A stretch of DNA of 64,000 nucleotides, taken from contig NZ_RBXO01000001.1 of the NCBI RefSeq assembly GCF_003634935.1, positions 6,101,501-6,165,500 on the forward strand, in the 5' to 3' direction. Below, in pieces: positions 43,015-51,745 of this stretch (its first letter is position 1; the number at the start of each line of letters is the position of its first letter). The position numbers were made by a program, and so were the translations under genes. This stretch comes from Saccharothrix australiensis (GTDB taxonomy: Bacteria; Actinomycetota; Actinomycetes; Mycobacteriales; Pseudonocardiaceae). The notes beneath the pieces are model-generated. The model saw only the letters and a program-made list of their open reading frames with translations, was not told the DNA's origin and ran no database searches.

Positions 43015-45396
43015 TCACTCGCCGCGCCGCGCCCGGACCTCGTCCTCCAGCTCGGCCGCCCGCCGGTGCTCGCCCGCCGCCCGCAGCGTCACCGCCAGGT
43101 TCGCCGCCGACTTCAGGGTGTCCGGGTGGTCGTCGCCGAGCACGCGCCGGAAGCGCGCCAGCGTCTCCTCCCCCACCGACCGCGCGCGCCGGTGGTCGCC
43201 GACCTCGCGCAGGTCGATCGACACGTTGTGCGCCGACGCCAGCGTCTCCGGGTGGTCCTCGCCCAGCACGCGCCGCCGGCGCGCCAGCGTGTCCTCGTCC
43301 ATCCGCAGCGCGCGTTCGTACTCGCCGACCTCGGTCAGGCAGACGCTGAGGTTGTTGGCGGAGATGAGCGTCTCGGGGTGGTCGTCGCCGAGCAGCCGGC
43401 GGCGGCGCGCCAGGGTGTCCTCGTTCAGCCGGCGCGCCTGGTCGCCCTCGCCCATCCACTGGAGCACGTTGGCGAGGTTGGTGGCCGCCATGAGCGTCGT
43501 GGGGTCGTCGTCGCCCGACACCTTCTTGAGGCGCGCCAACGTGTCCTCGCCCAGCACGCGGGCGCGCTCGTAGTCCTCCGCCTCGCGCAGGGTGTCCGCG
43601 AGCCCTGCGGCCATCGACAGCGTGTCGGTGTCGTCCGCGCCGAGGCGCCCGCGGGTGTCGCCGTAGGCGCGTTCCTGGAGCACGACGGCCTGGCGGGGCT
43701 CGCCGCGCGCGGCCAGGTAGGTGCCGGCGGCGTAGAGCAGCCACGACGCGCTGTCCGCGATCGCGTCCGGCGCGCGACCGGCCGCGGTGGCCTCCAGGAC
43801 GTGCGGCAGCAGCTGCCGCCACCACGGCCACACCGCCGGGTTGTTCCACGAGTCCGGCGTGGCGGCGGACAGCAGGCGCACGGCGGTGAGCGGCCAGTCG
43901 CCCGACGACCGGTCGCGCAGCAGCGCGGCCGGGACGCGGTGCAGGTGCAGGCTGTCCGGCGCGACCCGCGCCATCGCGCGGCGGCGGATCGTGGCCAGGG
44001 TCTCGGCCAGCGCGAGCGGGTCGGCGGCGGTGCGGCGCAACGGGTCCGGCAGCCGGTCCGGGTGCTCGGTGAGCAGCGTCAGCGGCACCGGCTCGGGCGC
44101 GAGCCAGGCCAGCAGCTCCAGCACCTGCACCGCCGCCGGGTCGTCCTGCGCCAGCCGGTCGAAGGCCACCGCCCACGACGCGGCGAGCGACACCGGGTAG
44201 CCGCCGGTGCCGTCGCCCCGCGCCAGGACGTCGCCCGCGCGGTCGGCGAGCAGCCGGAGGTAGGCGTCCGGGGTCAGCGGCGTGTCGGCCAGCAGCGCCG
44301 CCGCCTGGTCCACCGCCAGCGGCAGGTCGCCCAGCGCCTCGGCCAGCCGGTACGCGTCGGCCGTCGACACCCGCGGCGCGCGGGAGCACAGCACCCGCAC
44401 CGACTCCGCGCGGGTGAACTCCGCGACCTCCATCGGCGCGGCGATGTCGGCCCAGTCCGGGTTGCGCGAGGTGATCACCACGTGGCCCGGCCCGCCGGGC
44501 AGGAACGGGGCCAGCGCCGCCGGGTCCTCCGCGTTGTCGAAGACCAGCAGCCACCGGCCGTGCGCGCGCAGCCCGCCCCACAGCCGCGCCACCGCCGTGC
44601 CCGCGCCGTCGGACGCGTCGGCGAGGTCGAGCACGCGGGCCAGCTCGGCGAGGCGGTCGGGCACCAGTTCCGGCGACTCCGACGGCACCCACCACGCGAT
44701 GTCGTAGTCGTCCGCGAACCGGTGCGCGTACTCCAGGGCGACGGTGGTCTTGCCGACGCCGCCCATGCCGCGCACCGCGCGCACCACCGTCGGCGTCCGG
44801 GCGAGCAGCCCCCGGCGCAACGCGGTGAGCAGTTCCTCGCGGCCGGTGAAGCGGGCGAACCGCGCGGGCACGCCCCACACGCGGCCGACCGCGCCGTCGC
44901 GGGCCCTCGGCAGCGCGGTCAGCGCGTGGAGCACGGCCGTCTCCGCCTGGTCGGGGGTGGAGAAGGTCGCGGTGGTGGTGCCGCTGCCGCGCAGCCGGGC
45001 GCGGAAGCCCTCCTGGCGCGCGCCGTGCTGCGGGTCGCGGAACAGCCCGGCGGGGCCCTCCGCGTCGTCGTCCAGGAGGAAGACCAGCCGGGGCAGGCCC
45101 GCCGCGCCTGCCGCCTCGTACTCCAGCTCGGTGTAGGACAGCTCGGGGCGGTCGCGGACCGGCGAGCCGTAGCGGAAACCGGCCAGCAGCACGTAGACGT
45201 CGGCGGCGGCCACCGCTTCCCGGCACACGGCCTCGGGTTCCGAGTCGCGGGCGGCGAAGTAGGCCATGTCGGAGACCGCGTCGCCCGCGCGCCCGACGGC
45301 CGACTCGACGGCCGCGACGAACGACCGCCCGGCCGGGTAGCGGCGCAGCTCGGACGTGTGGCTGATGAACACCCGCCGCGGCGTACCGTTCGGCAT
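43015..45396 (-). CDS. DUF4062-STAND (NB-ARC)-TPR protein
   Basis: The 793-residue protein opens with a DUF4062-like domain ([28 protein letters not shown], then [15 protein letters not shown]), followed by an NB-ARC-type STAND ATPase with P-loop [15 protein letters not shown] near residue 215, and [11 protein letters not shown] and HVVITSRN as Walker B and sensor. The last 250 residues are TPR repeats of the form [15 protein letters not shown]...[22 protein letters not shown]. Such STAND proteins act as signal-triggered switches, and several architectures take part in antiphage defence. Here no effector nuclease or protease is fused, so the output is unknown. The start at 45396 has AGGAGGT just upstream; the frame extends six codons further. 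It resembles fxsT in its ATPase-TPR half. Confidence 0.85.
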   Translation of the reverse strand: MPNGTPRRVFISHTSELRRYPAGRSFVAAVESAVGRAGDAVSDMAYFAARDSEPEAVCREAVAAADVYVLLAGFRYGSPVRDRPELSYTELEYEAAGAAGLPRLVFLLDDDAEGPAGLFRDPQHGARQEGFRARLRGSGTTTATFSTPDQAETAVLHALTALPRARDGAVGRVWGVPARFARFTGREELLTALRRGLLARTPTVVRAVRGMGGVGKTTVALEYAHRFADDYDIAWWVPSESPELVPDRLAELARVLDLADASDGAGTAVARLWGGLRAHGRWLLVFDNAEDPAALAPFLPGGPGHVVITSRNPDWADIAAPMEVAEFTRAESVRVLCSRAPRVSTADAYRLAEALGDLPLAVDQAAALLADTPLTPDAYLRLLADRAGDVLARGDGTGGYPVSLAASWAVAFDRLAQDDPAAVQVLELLAWLAPEPVPLTLLTEHPDRLPDPLRRTAADPLALAETLATIRRRAMARVAPDSLHLHRVPAALLRDRSSGDWPLTAVRLLSAATPDSWNNPAVWPWWRQLLPHVLEATAAGRAPDAIADSASWLLYAAGTYLAARGEPRQAVVLQERAYGDTRGRLGADDTDTLSMAAGLADTLREAEDYERARVLGEDTLARLKKVSGDDDPTTLMAATNLANVLQWMGEGDQARRLNEDTLARRRRLLGDDHPETLISANNLSVCLTEVGEYERALRMDEDTLARRRRVLGEDHPETLASAHNVSIDLREVGDHRRARSVGEETLARFRRVLGDDHPDTLKSAANLAVTLRAAGEHRRAAELEDEVRARRGE

Positions 45397-45766
45397 CCGG
45401 ACCTCCTCGTGCACGTCCTACCACCCCGGCCGGGACAATCCCAGGCACAACAGCGGAGAGCACCGGTCCGGTGGACTTCCCGGTCGGCGTTCACCGCGTC
45501 CGTGCGGTTTCCCGTGCGGGACCCGCGGTCGTGCCCCGCCTCCCGAACCCGCCTCCCGAACCCCGCAGCCGCGCCGGACGCGCGGCCCACAGGCCGTGCA
45601 GCCCGCAACCGCGCCCCGCGCGCTCCCGCGACCGGGTCACGCGTGCTTTCCCCGCGACCGGGGCGCGTGCTTCTCCCGCGACCGCATTACGCGCGCTTCT
45701 CCCGCGACCGCGTCACGCGCCCGCACGAGGCGGTTCCCCGGTGCCCCCACGGGGTACCCGCCCGGC
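45397..45766. other. 370-base divergent intergenic region with four tandem repeats
   Basis: Between 45620 and 45720 a 24-26 base unit, roughly CTTCTCCCGCGACCGCRTYA then CGCG, is repeated four times with a few changes. The rest is GC-rich without a recognisable gene or strong hairpin. The repeats lie 50-150 bases upstream of the DUF4230 start, so they could affect its promoter. Confidence 0.7.
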
Positions 45767-46369
45767 ATGAGGTGGCGCATCGGGGTCGTGGCGGCGGCGG
45801 TGGCCGCCGTGGTCGTGCTGGTCGCGGCGTTCCTCGTGGTGCCGCGCATCGGCACGGACGCGGTCGACCGCAGCCACCCGGCCGTCCTCCAGTCGCTGCG
45901 GGAGCTGAGCCAGTTCCACGCCGCCGCGGGCGAGTACCAGGTCGTGCTGGACATCGAGCACGACGTCCGGTACGTGCCGGACGTGCTCGCCGGTCAGCGG
46001 ACGCTGTTCGTCGCGGCCGGCTCGGTCAACGCCTACGTCGAGTTCGGCGACCTCGCCGACGGCGCGCTGAAGGTGTCGCCGGACGGCGAGTCGATCGAGG
46101 TGGCGCTGCCGACCCCGGTGCTGGACAAGCCGAACCTGCACCAGGAGCGGTGTTACGTGTTCGCCCAGGAGCGCGGCCTGGTCGACCGGCTGGCCGCGCT
46201 CGTCGAGACCCGCGACCAGCAGCCGTTCTACGTCGCCGCCGAGCAGAAGATCGCCGACGCCGCGCGGGAGTCCGGCCTGGTCGGGCGGGCCGAGGAGAGC
46301 GCGCGCAAGATGCTGTCCGGGATGCTCGGCGGGCTGGGCTACCGGGTGCGGTTCACCGACGCCGGGTAG
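45767..46369 (+). CDS. DUF4230-family membrane-anchored protein
   Basis: The 200-residue protein has an N-terminal membrane anchor (IGVVAAAVAAVVVLVAAFLVV) and an exported domain with the DUF4230 pattern: VLQSLRELSQFHAAAGEYQVVLDIE, then RTLFVAAGSVNAYVEFGDLADGALKVSPDGESIEVALPTPVLDKPNLHQERCYVF, and EQKIADAARESGLVGRAEESARKML. The family has no proven function. The single Cys in QERCYVF is unpaired. The ATG at 45767 has no strong ribosome site and is preceded by tandem repeats. The pseudouridine synthase gene starts 12 bases after its stop, so the two are likely co-transcribed. Confidence 0.86.
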   Translation: MRWRIGVVAAAVAAVVVLVAAFLVVPRIGTDAVDRSHPAVLQSLRELSQFHAAAGEYQVVLDIEHDVRYVPDVLAGQRTLFVAAGSVNAYVEFGDLADGALKVSPDGESIEVALPTPVLDKPNLHQERCYVFAQERGLVDRLAALVETRDQQPFYVAAEQKIADAARESGLVGRAEESARKMLSGMLGGLGYRVRFTDAG

Positions 46370-46381
46370 GCTCACCGCCCG

Positions 46382-47287
46382 ATGAGGCGCAAGCTCCGGC
46401 CGCCGCTGCCCCAGCGCCACGGCCTCGACCCCGCACGCCTGCGGCTGCCCGACGAGGGGCCGTGGGCCACGCTCCGCGACCACTTGGTGGCGCGGCTGCC
46501 GAGGGTCGCCCCGGAGCGCATCGACCTGATGCTGGCGCAGGGCCGGATCGTCGACCTCGACGGCCCGGTCGCGCCGGACGCGCCGTTCGCGCCCGGCACG
46601 TCGGTGTGGTTCCACCGCGACCTGCCCGACGAGGCGCCGGTGCCGTTCGGGATCGGGGTCGTGCACCGCGACGACGCCATCCTGGTCGTGGACAAGCCCC
46701 ACTTCCTGGCCACGATCCCGCGCGGCAGCCACGTCGTGGAGACCGCCCTGGTGCGGCTGCGCCGGGAGCTCGGGCTGCCGGACCTCAGCCCGGCGCACCG
46801 GCTGGACCGGGTCACCGCCGGGCTGGTGATGTTCGTGGTGGACCCCGCGCTGCGCGGCCGGTACCAGACGTTGTTCCGGGACCGCTTGGTGCACAAGGAG
46901 TACGAGGCGATCGCACCGCATGACCCGGAGCTGGCGCTGCCCCGCACGGTGCGCAGCCGCATCGTGAAGGTCAAGGGCGTCATCACCGCGCAGGAGGTCG
47001 ACGGGCCGGCCAACGCGGAGACGCGCGTCGAGCTGCTCGACCACCGGGACGGCTGGGGCCGCTACCGGCTCACGCCGCTGACGGGCCGCACGCACCAGCT
47101 CCGGCTGCACATGGCCGCGCTGGGCGTGCCGATCCGCCACGACGACTTCTACCCGGTGCTGCGGGAGAAGCCGCTGGACGACTTCACGAACCCGCTGCAA
47201 CTCCTGGCGAAGGTCCTGGAGTTCACCGATCCGGTGACCGGGGCGCGCCGCCGGTTCGAGAGCGGGCTGCGCCTCGACCTCGGCTGA
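46382..47287 (+). CDS. RluA-family pseudouridine synthase
   Basis: The 301-residue RNA-modifying enzyme has an N-terminal S4-like part (WATLRDHLVARLPRVAPERIDLMLAQGRIV) and the catalytic motif LSPAHRLDRVTAGLVMF, with the essential Asp in HRLDR near residue 142. Motif II (HKEYEAI) and motif III (RLTPLTGRTHQLRLHMAALG) are complete. It isomerises uridine to pseudouridine in rRNA or tRNA; the exact position is not predictable within this actinobacterial branch. The start at 46382 lies 12 bases after the DUF4230 stop. The C-terminal tail is conserved in form with other actinobacterial members. Confidence 0.9.
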   Translation: MRRKLRPPLPQRHGLDPARLRLPDEGPWATLRDHLVARLPRVAPERIDLMLAQGRIVDLDGPVAPDAPFAPGTSVWFHRDLPDEAPVPFGIGVVHRDDAILVVDKPHFLATIPRGSHVVETALVRLRRELGLPDLSPAHRLDRVTAGLVMFVVDPALRGRYQTLFRDRLVHKEYEAIAPHDPELALPRTVRSRIVKVKGVITAQEVDGPANAETRVELLDHRDGWGRYRLTPLTGRTHQLRLHMAALGVPIRHDDFYPVLREKPLDDFTNPLQLLAKVLEFTDPVTGARRRFESGLRLDLG

Positions 47288-47327
47288 CCCCGGCCGCCGC
47301 CGCTGCGGGCGCCGACCCCGGCCGCCG

Positions 47328-47906
47328 CTACTCCAGGTAGCCCAGCATCTGCGAGATCTGCCCGGTGCGGGAGTGGAAGATCCGCTCCGCCAACGCCTTC
47401 GCCTGCGGGTTGACGCCGCCCTCGCGCTCCAGCTTGGCGATCTCCACCGCGTTGTGCTGGTGGGCGATGAGCACGTTGAGGAACTCCTTCTCGAAGTCGC
47501 CCGACTCGGCCCTCGCCAGCGCCGCGATGGCCTCCGGGCTGGTGGAGTGGTCGCCGCCGTGCCCGGCGTGCAGCTGCGGGTCGTCGTCCGCGGACTCGGG
47601 CTGATTCCAGTCGTGCAGCCACTTGAGCATCGAGTCCACTTCGGACAGCTGTGTGACCTCGATGGCGGACGCGAGGTTCTTGATGTCGGCGCGCACCGGC
47701 CGGTCCTTGGCCAGCTTGACGATCTCCAGGCCGGACTTGTGGTGCGGCACGGCCATGTGCAGGAACATCACGTCGACCGGGTTGAACTCGTTGGTCTCCA
47801 CGACCGTCGACACCGGTCCGGTGGGTGCGGGCACTTCGCTACCGCTGCCGATGCCGCAGCCGGCGACCAGCAGCAGGCCGACGAGTGCGGTCGTGAGGCG
47901 TCGCAT
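47328..47906 (-). CDS. DUF305 family lipoprotein
   Basis: The 192-residue protein has a lipoprotein signal MRRLTTALVGLLLVAGC with Cys17, and the DUF305 pattern in duplicate: DVMFLHMAVPHHKSGLEIVKLA near residue 46 and EFLNVLIAHQHNAVEIAKLEREGG near 142, each with the conserved HH or HxH pair that could bind metal. A His-rich segment LHAGHGGDHS lies between. Members are often linked to copper handling or the cell envelope, but evidence is thin. The ATG at 47906 has a GAGGAGGGG site upstream. It lies downstream of the LPMO gene on the same strand, separated by a strong terminator. Confidence 0.88.
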   Translation of the reverse strand: MRRLTTALVGLLLVAGCGIGSGSEVPAPTGPVSTVVETNEFNPVDVMFLHMAVPHHKSGLEIVKLAKDRPVRADIKNLASAIEVTQLSEVDSMLKWLHDWNQPESADDDPQLHAGHGGDHSTSPEAIAALARAESGDFEKEFLNVLIAHQHNAVEIAKLEREGGVNPQAKALAERIFHSRTGQISQMLGYLE

Positions 47907-47937
47907 GATCGTCCCCTCCTCGGGAGAACGGGGAAAG

Positions 47938-47974
47938 GCCCGTCCGCGCGGTGGGCACAGGGGCGCGGACGGGC
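47938..47974 (-). terminator. Terminator of the first AA10 monooxygenase gene
   Basis: GCCCGTCCGCGC pairs perfectly with GCGCGGACGGGC (12 base pairs) around a 13-base loop, beginning 13 bases after the stop codon on the minus strand. Confidence 0.82.
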
Positions 47975-47987
47975 TGTTCGCGGTCTT

Positions 47988-48764
47988 CTACAGTCGCTGC
48001 CAAAGGGACGCGACGTTCGGCGGTTCCCAGCCGGCCAGCGAGGTGTGGGCCTGGAGGCAGCGGTAGGACGCGCCGCCGTAGGTCACCTGCGTGCCCGGCG
48101 AGTAGGAGACGCCCACCGCCCACTCGCCGGCCGACGGCGGCGTGGTGGTCGTCGTGGGCGCGGTGGTGGTCGTGGGCGCGGTCGTGGTCGTGGGCGCGGT
48201 CGTGGTCGTGGGTTCGGTGGTGGTCGTCGGGCCGGGGCCGCCACCGGGGCCGACCTGGAGGTCGACGCAGTTGTAGAACGCCATCGCGGTGTCGGCGATG
48301 TTCCAGATGGCCAACAGCTTGATGCGGCCGGTGCGGCCACCGAGGCTGACGTTGTGCTTGACGGTCTTGCCCGGCTGGCGGCCGTGGTCGTTGAACTCGG
48401 CGATCTTGCTGCCGCCGACGAAGTACTGCCACGTGGTGGTGGAGTGGTTGGCGAGGATCGCCCAGTTGAACGAGACGGTGTCGCCGACCGAGGTGGCGGG
48501 CCACGCCTTGCGGTCGTCGTTCAGGGGCGCCCAGCGGGCGTCGCCGCCGTGGCAGTTCTGCTGCCCCTTGGGGCCCTCGACGCTCCCCGGTTCGTAGATG
48601 ATGTCACCGCAACCGGAGACGCGACCCGCGAAGCACATCGCCTGTCGGCTCGGCGGTGAGGTGATGTAGCCATGCGCACTCGCCGTTCCCGCCGTCACCA
48701 CGACGATGAACGGAGCAATGCCCACGCCGGCGAGAACCGCCGCGAGCTTGCGTTTCAGGCTCAT
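47988..48764 (-). CDS. AA10 lytic polysaccharide monooxygenase with C-terminal chitin-binding module (copy 1)
   Basis: The 258-residue precursor has a signal peptide ending AGTASA, so the mature enzyme starts with the essential His (HGYITSPPSRQA). The second copper ligand is the His in LANHSTTTWQYFVGG, forming the histidine brace that activates oxygen for oxidative chitin cleavage. A Thr/Pro-rich linker of repeated PTTTTA units leads to a CBM5/12 module (EWAVGVSYSPGTQVTYGGASYRCLQAHTS). The ATG at 48764 follows AAGGAG. A DasR-type box overlaps the promoter 120 bases upstream. It is one of two tandem copies; this linker is six residues longer than in the other copy. Confidence 0.93.
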   Translation of the reverse strand: MSLKRKLAAVLAGVGIAPFIVVVTAGTASAHGYITSPPSRQAMCFAGRVSGCGDIIYEPGSVEGPKGQQNCHGGDARWAPLNDDRKAWPATSVGDTVSFNWAILANHSTTTWQYFVGGSKIAEFNDHGRQPGKTVKHNVSLGGRTGRIKLLAIWNIADTAMAFYNCVDLQVGPGGGPGPTTTTEPTTTTAPTTTTAPTTTTAPTTTTTPPSAGEWAVGVSYSPGTQVTYGGASYRCLQAHTSLAGWEPPNVASLWQRL

Positions 48765-49163
48765 TGTCCAGCGCTCCTTCGGAGGAGACCCTTGGGGTCT
48801 CCAGGGCAGGGTCCTGTCCGCGGCGGCCGGGCACACGCCGGGCGGTGTGACCGTCCGCAGGGAGGCGGTCACGCTCGGCAATGTGGTCTAGACCATAATC
48901 CTGATCGTCACCGCGGTCAAGAATGCGAACGGACTGGGCCGTTCGGCCGCGCTCCCCGGCAGGACCCCGCCTCCGCGACTCGCGTACCCCGCGACCGCCG
49001 CCCGCCGCCGAACCGCCCCGGCAGGCGTCGCCGTCGTCCGGATTCGACGACCGGCCGCGCCCGGCGACCCGGCCGACCGTCGAGTCCTGTGTGGACGGTC
49101 CGGGTGGCGGCGTCGCCCGCGCCGGGACAGGGCGGTGCGGGCGGAGCCGCTACCGGGAATCCC
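48765..49163. other. 399-base gap between the two LPMO genes
   Basis: It holds the leader, promoter and DasR box of copy 1 (48884-48920). From 48921 to 49163 the DNA is GC-rich filler with no gene or hairpin. The first 135 bases closely resemble those upstream of copy 2, so the promoter was duplicated along with the gene. Confidence 0.75.
48884..48920 (-). promoter_or_regulatory. Promoter with DasR box, LPMO copy 1
   Basis: The palindrome TGGTCTAGACCA (48884-48895) is the core of the DasR responsive element. On the minus strand TTGACC (48920-48915) and TATGGT (48897-48892) are 17 bases apart, and the box overlaps the -10 element, so a bound repressor would block polymerase. DasR senses amino-sugar phosphates in actinomycetes. 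Confidence 0.88.
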
Positions 49164-49922
49164 CTACAGCCGTTGCCACAGGGAGGCCACGTTCGGCGGT
49201 TCCCAGCCCGTCAGCGAGGTGTGGGCCTGGAGGCAGCGGTAGGACGCGCCGCCGTAGGTCACCTGCGTGCCCGGCGAGTAGGAGACGCCCACCGCCCACT
49301 CGCCGGCCGACGGCGGCGTGGTGGTCGTCGTGGGTCGCGTGGTGGTGGTGGTCGGCGCGGTGGTCGGCGTCGGCTCGCTGGTGGTCGTCGGGCCGGGGCC
49401 GCCGGAACCGACCTGGAGGTCCACGCAGGCGTAGAAGGCCATCGCCGTGTCGGCGATGTTCCAGACGGCCAGCACCTTCACCCGGCCGGTGCGACCGCCC
49501 AGGCTCACGTTGTGCTTGACCGACGAGCCGGGCAGGCGACCGCGGTCGTTGAACTCCGCGATCTTGCTGCCGCCGACGAAGTACTGCCACGTGCTGGTGG
49601 CGTGGCGGACGGTGATGGTCCAGTTGAACGGCACCGTGTCGCCCACCGACGTGGCGGGCCACGCCTTGCTGTCGTTGCTGAGCGGCGCCCAGCGGCTGTC
49701 CCCGGCGTGGCAGTTCTGCTGGCCCTTCGGGCCTTCCACGCTCTGCGGTTCGTAGATGATGTCACCGCAGCCGGAGACGCGACCCGAGGCGCACATCGCC
49801 TGCCGACTGGGCGGCGAGGAGACGTAGCCGTGCGCGCTCGCCGATCCCGCCGACACGACGACGATGAACGGTGCGATGCCCACGCCGGCGAGAACCGCCG
49901 CGAGCTTGCGTTTCAGGCTCAT
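49164..49922 (-). CDS. AA10 lytic polysaccharide monooxygenase with C-terminal chitin-binding module (copy 2)
   Basis: The 252-residue precursor is nearly the same as copy 1: signal peptide ending SAGSASA, mature N-terminus HGYVSSPPSRQA, second copper His in TVRHATSTWQYFVGG, a shorter Thr/Pro linker and the same CBM5/12 module ending NVASLWQRL. Substitutions around the second His (LANHSTT to TVRHATS) and in the linker are the main changes, so specificity may have shifted slightly. The ATG at 49922 has the same MSLKRKLAAVLAGVGIAPFIV start as copy 1. It also has its own DasR box and promoter. Position and sequence show a direct duplication with a period of about 1.16-1.18 kb. Confidence 0.93.
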   Translation of the reverse strand: MSLKRKLAAVLAGVGIAPFIVVVSAGSASAHGYVSSPPSRQAMCASGRVSGCGDIIYEPQSVEGPKGQQNCHAGDSRWAPLSNDSKAWPATSVGDTVPFNWTITVRHATSTWQYFVGGSKIAEFNDRGRLPGSSVKHNVSLGGRTGRVKVLAVWNIADTAMAFYACVDLQVGSGGPGPTTTSEPTPTTAPTTTTTRPTTTTTPPSAGEWAVGVSYSPGTQVTYGGASYRCLQAHTSLTGWEPPNVASLWQRL

Positions 49923-50368
49923 TGTCCAGCTCCTTCGGAGGAAACCCCGAGGGGCTTCCCTGGGCAGGGTCCGATCCGCGGCGGCCGGGCGCACGCCGGT
50001 CGTGACCGCCCGCAGGGAGGCGGGCACGCACGGCAATGTGGTCTAGACCATAATCGTGAAGGCCGGCCGGGTCAAGGAGGCGGACCGGCGGTCCGGCCCG
50101 CCGCGACGCGGTGCGGCGCGGCCGGCGACCGCCGAACGGCCCCGCGCCGGCGCGACCGGACGGCCCCGCGCGGACGGCCCCGCACGGCCGGTTCCGCACG
50201 GACGGCCCCGCACGGCCGGCCCCGCACCGCCGGTTCCGCACGGCCGGTTCCGCACGCGCCGCTCGCGGCAGCGCCGCACGCGCGGAGCCGCCGGGGCGGT
50301 GCGCGCCGATCCCGGCGGGCACCGCCCCGGTCGTGCTCGGCGGGTGGCGGGCACCGCGCCGGTGGGCG
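49923..50368. other. 446-base gap between LPMO copy 2 and the chitinase gene
   Basis: It contains the leader, DasR box and promoter of copy 2. From about 50140 to 50270 it is made of degenerate 13-15 base repeats of the type CGGCCGGTTCCGCAC and GGACGGCCCCGCAC. No gene is seen there. Confidence 0.7.
50039..50075 (-). promoter_or_regulatory. Promoter with DasR box, LPMO copy 2
   Basis: TGGTCTAGACCA at 50039-50050 overlaps TATGGT (50052-50047), with TTGACC (50075-50070) at 17-base spacing. The arrangement is identical to that of copy 1, although the spacer sequence differs. Confidence 0.88.
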
Positions 50369-51442
50369 TCAGCAGGTCAGGTTGTTGCCGGGCGAGACGC
50401 CCAGCAGACCCGCGAACCGCTGGTAGGCGTTGACGCGGCTCTGCACCTGAGCGGGGTTGCGGCCGTCGCACTCCAGCGCGCCGTTGATGCTGCGGATCGT
50501 CTGGCCGAAACCGTGGCCGTTGACCATCGCGTTGTGCGGGGTCATGGTGCCGGGCCCGTTCTGGGTGTTCCAGTACCAGAGGCCGGTCTGCCAGGCGACC
50601 GCCGGGTCGTTCTGCACCAGGTACGGGTTGGTCAGCAGCGGCAGGCCCAGCGCGTCGCCGGCCGCCTTGTAGTTGAAGTTCCAGCTGAGCTGGATCGGGC
50701 CGCGACCGTAGTACGCCGCCTGCCCCGCCGGGCAGCCGTAGGGCTGGGACTTGTCGCAGTAGTGCGGGTAGTTGGCCTGGTTCTGCTCCACGATGTGCAC
50801 CAGGCCGCCGGTCTCGTGGTTGACGTTGGCCAGGAAGGCCGCCGCCTCCTGCCGCTTCACGGTGTCGCTGCCGGTGTTCGCGAAAGCCGGGTAGGAGCGG
50901 AGCGCCGCCGTCAGGCCGGCGTAGGTGTAGAACGGGTTCCGGTTCGGGAACATCTGCTGGAAGACGGCCTCGGAGACGACGAAACCACCGGGCTGGGGCG
51001 GGTTCGTGGTGGTCGGCCCGCCGTCGCACTTGGTGTACGGGTCCCAGTACCAGGTGGAGATCACCGGGTCGTAGCCGGGGTTGTCGTGCTCGGCGACGTA
51101 GTACTTGCCGTCGGTGTACCGGACGATGCTGCCCGCGGCGTAGAACTGCCCGGCCACCCAGGCCGGGTGGTTGCACGACGTGGGCGGTGGCGTCGTGGAG
51201 CCGCCGCAGGCGCCCTGGTCGGCCCAGACCGGCGCCGAGCCCGGCGTCTCGTTCTGGGTCCACCACTTCGCCGACCAGTTGTGACCGTTGTGGGACGCCG
51301 TCGCGCCGCCGGTGTAGGCGGTGGACGGGCTCCAGGCGGTCGCACAGGTGGCGGCGGTGGCCGTGGTCGTGGCCACCGCGACGGTCAGCGCCGCCCCGAC
51401 CACGATGGTGGCGATCGCCGCCACCACGCGGATTCTGGACAC
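50369..51442 (-). CDS. GH19 chitinase with two N-terminal chitin-binding modules
   Basis: The 357-residue precursor has a signal peptide (AAIATIVVGAALTVAVATTTATA), a CBM5/12 module (ATAWSPSTAYTGGATASHNGHNWSAKWWTQ), a second CBM5/12-like module (HPAWVAGQFYAAGSIVRYTDGKYYVAEHD), and a GH19 catalytic domain from about residue 160. The catalytic Glu lies in NVNHETGGL and the second acid in the following helix; AAYYGRGPIQLSWNFNY is the substrate-cleft signature. Cys pairs in the catalytic domain are conserved. It hydrolyses chitin with inversion and complements the two LPMOs. The GTG at 51442 with AGGGGG upstream gives the normal signal peptide. A DasR-type box lies 56-67 bases upstream. Confidence 0.92.
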   Translation of the reverse strand: MSRIRVVAAIATIVVGAALTVAVATTTATAATCATAWSPSTAYTGGATASHNGHNWSAKWWTQNETPGSAPVWADQGACGGSTTPPPTSCNHPAWVAGQFYAAGSIVRYTDGKYYVAEHDNPGYDPVISTWYWDPYTKCDGGPTTTNPPQPGGFVVSEAVFQQMFPNRNPFYTYAGLTAALRSYPAFANTGSDTVKRQEAAAFLANVNHETGGLVHIVEQNQANYPHYCDKSQPYGCPAGQAAYYGRGPIQLSWNFNYKAAGDALGLPLLTNPYLVQNDPAVAWQTGLWYWNTQNGPGTMTPHNAMVNGHGFGQTIRSINGALECDGRNPAQVQSRVNAYQRFAGLLGVSPGNNLTC

Positions 51443-51745
51443 GTGGTCCCCCTCTTCCTTGAGGTCGTCGGATGTGACGCCGGCCACTCAACCCGAGTGG
51501 TCTGGACCAGGTCAAGGGTGGTTGACACGGTCTGCCCGGACATGCAGCGCCGCGCGCGGTAAAGGCATCGCCGCTGGTCGAAGGGGCAACGACGCTGCAT
51601 CCACGGGCACCGCCCGCCGCCGCGCCGCTGCGGAATTTCCTCCGACGTCAACGTTTTCGCCCGATGCCGGGGTCCCGTCACGTCGCGATCCCCGCCGGGG
51701 CAGTGCTTTTCGCCGTCGGCGGGGAGCCCGCCGACGGCGGCGCGA
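51443..51745. other. 303-base gap upstream of the chitinase gene
   Basis: It carries the chitinase promoter and DasR-type box (51498-51515). Beyond 51520, toward the hydrolase gene, no coding frame or clear hairpin was found. Confidence 0.6.
51498..51515 (-). promoter_or_regulatory. DasR-type box of the GH19 chitinase
   Basis: TGGTCTGGACCA (51498-51509) differs from the perfect palindrome by one central base. On the minus strand TTGACC (51515-51510) directly precedes it, so the box sits in the spacer after the -35 element. The -10 region is weak. Confidence 0.75.

Noticed and set aside
45620-45720. CRISPR-like repeat array
   Set aside because: Repeat units touch each other without unique spacers and no cas genes are present.
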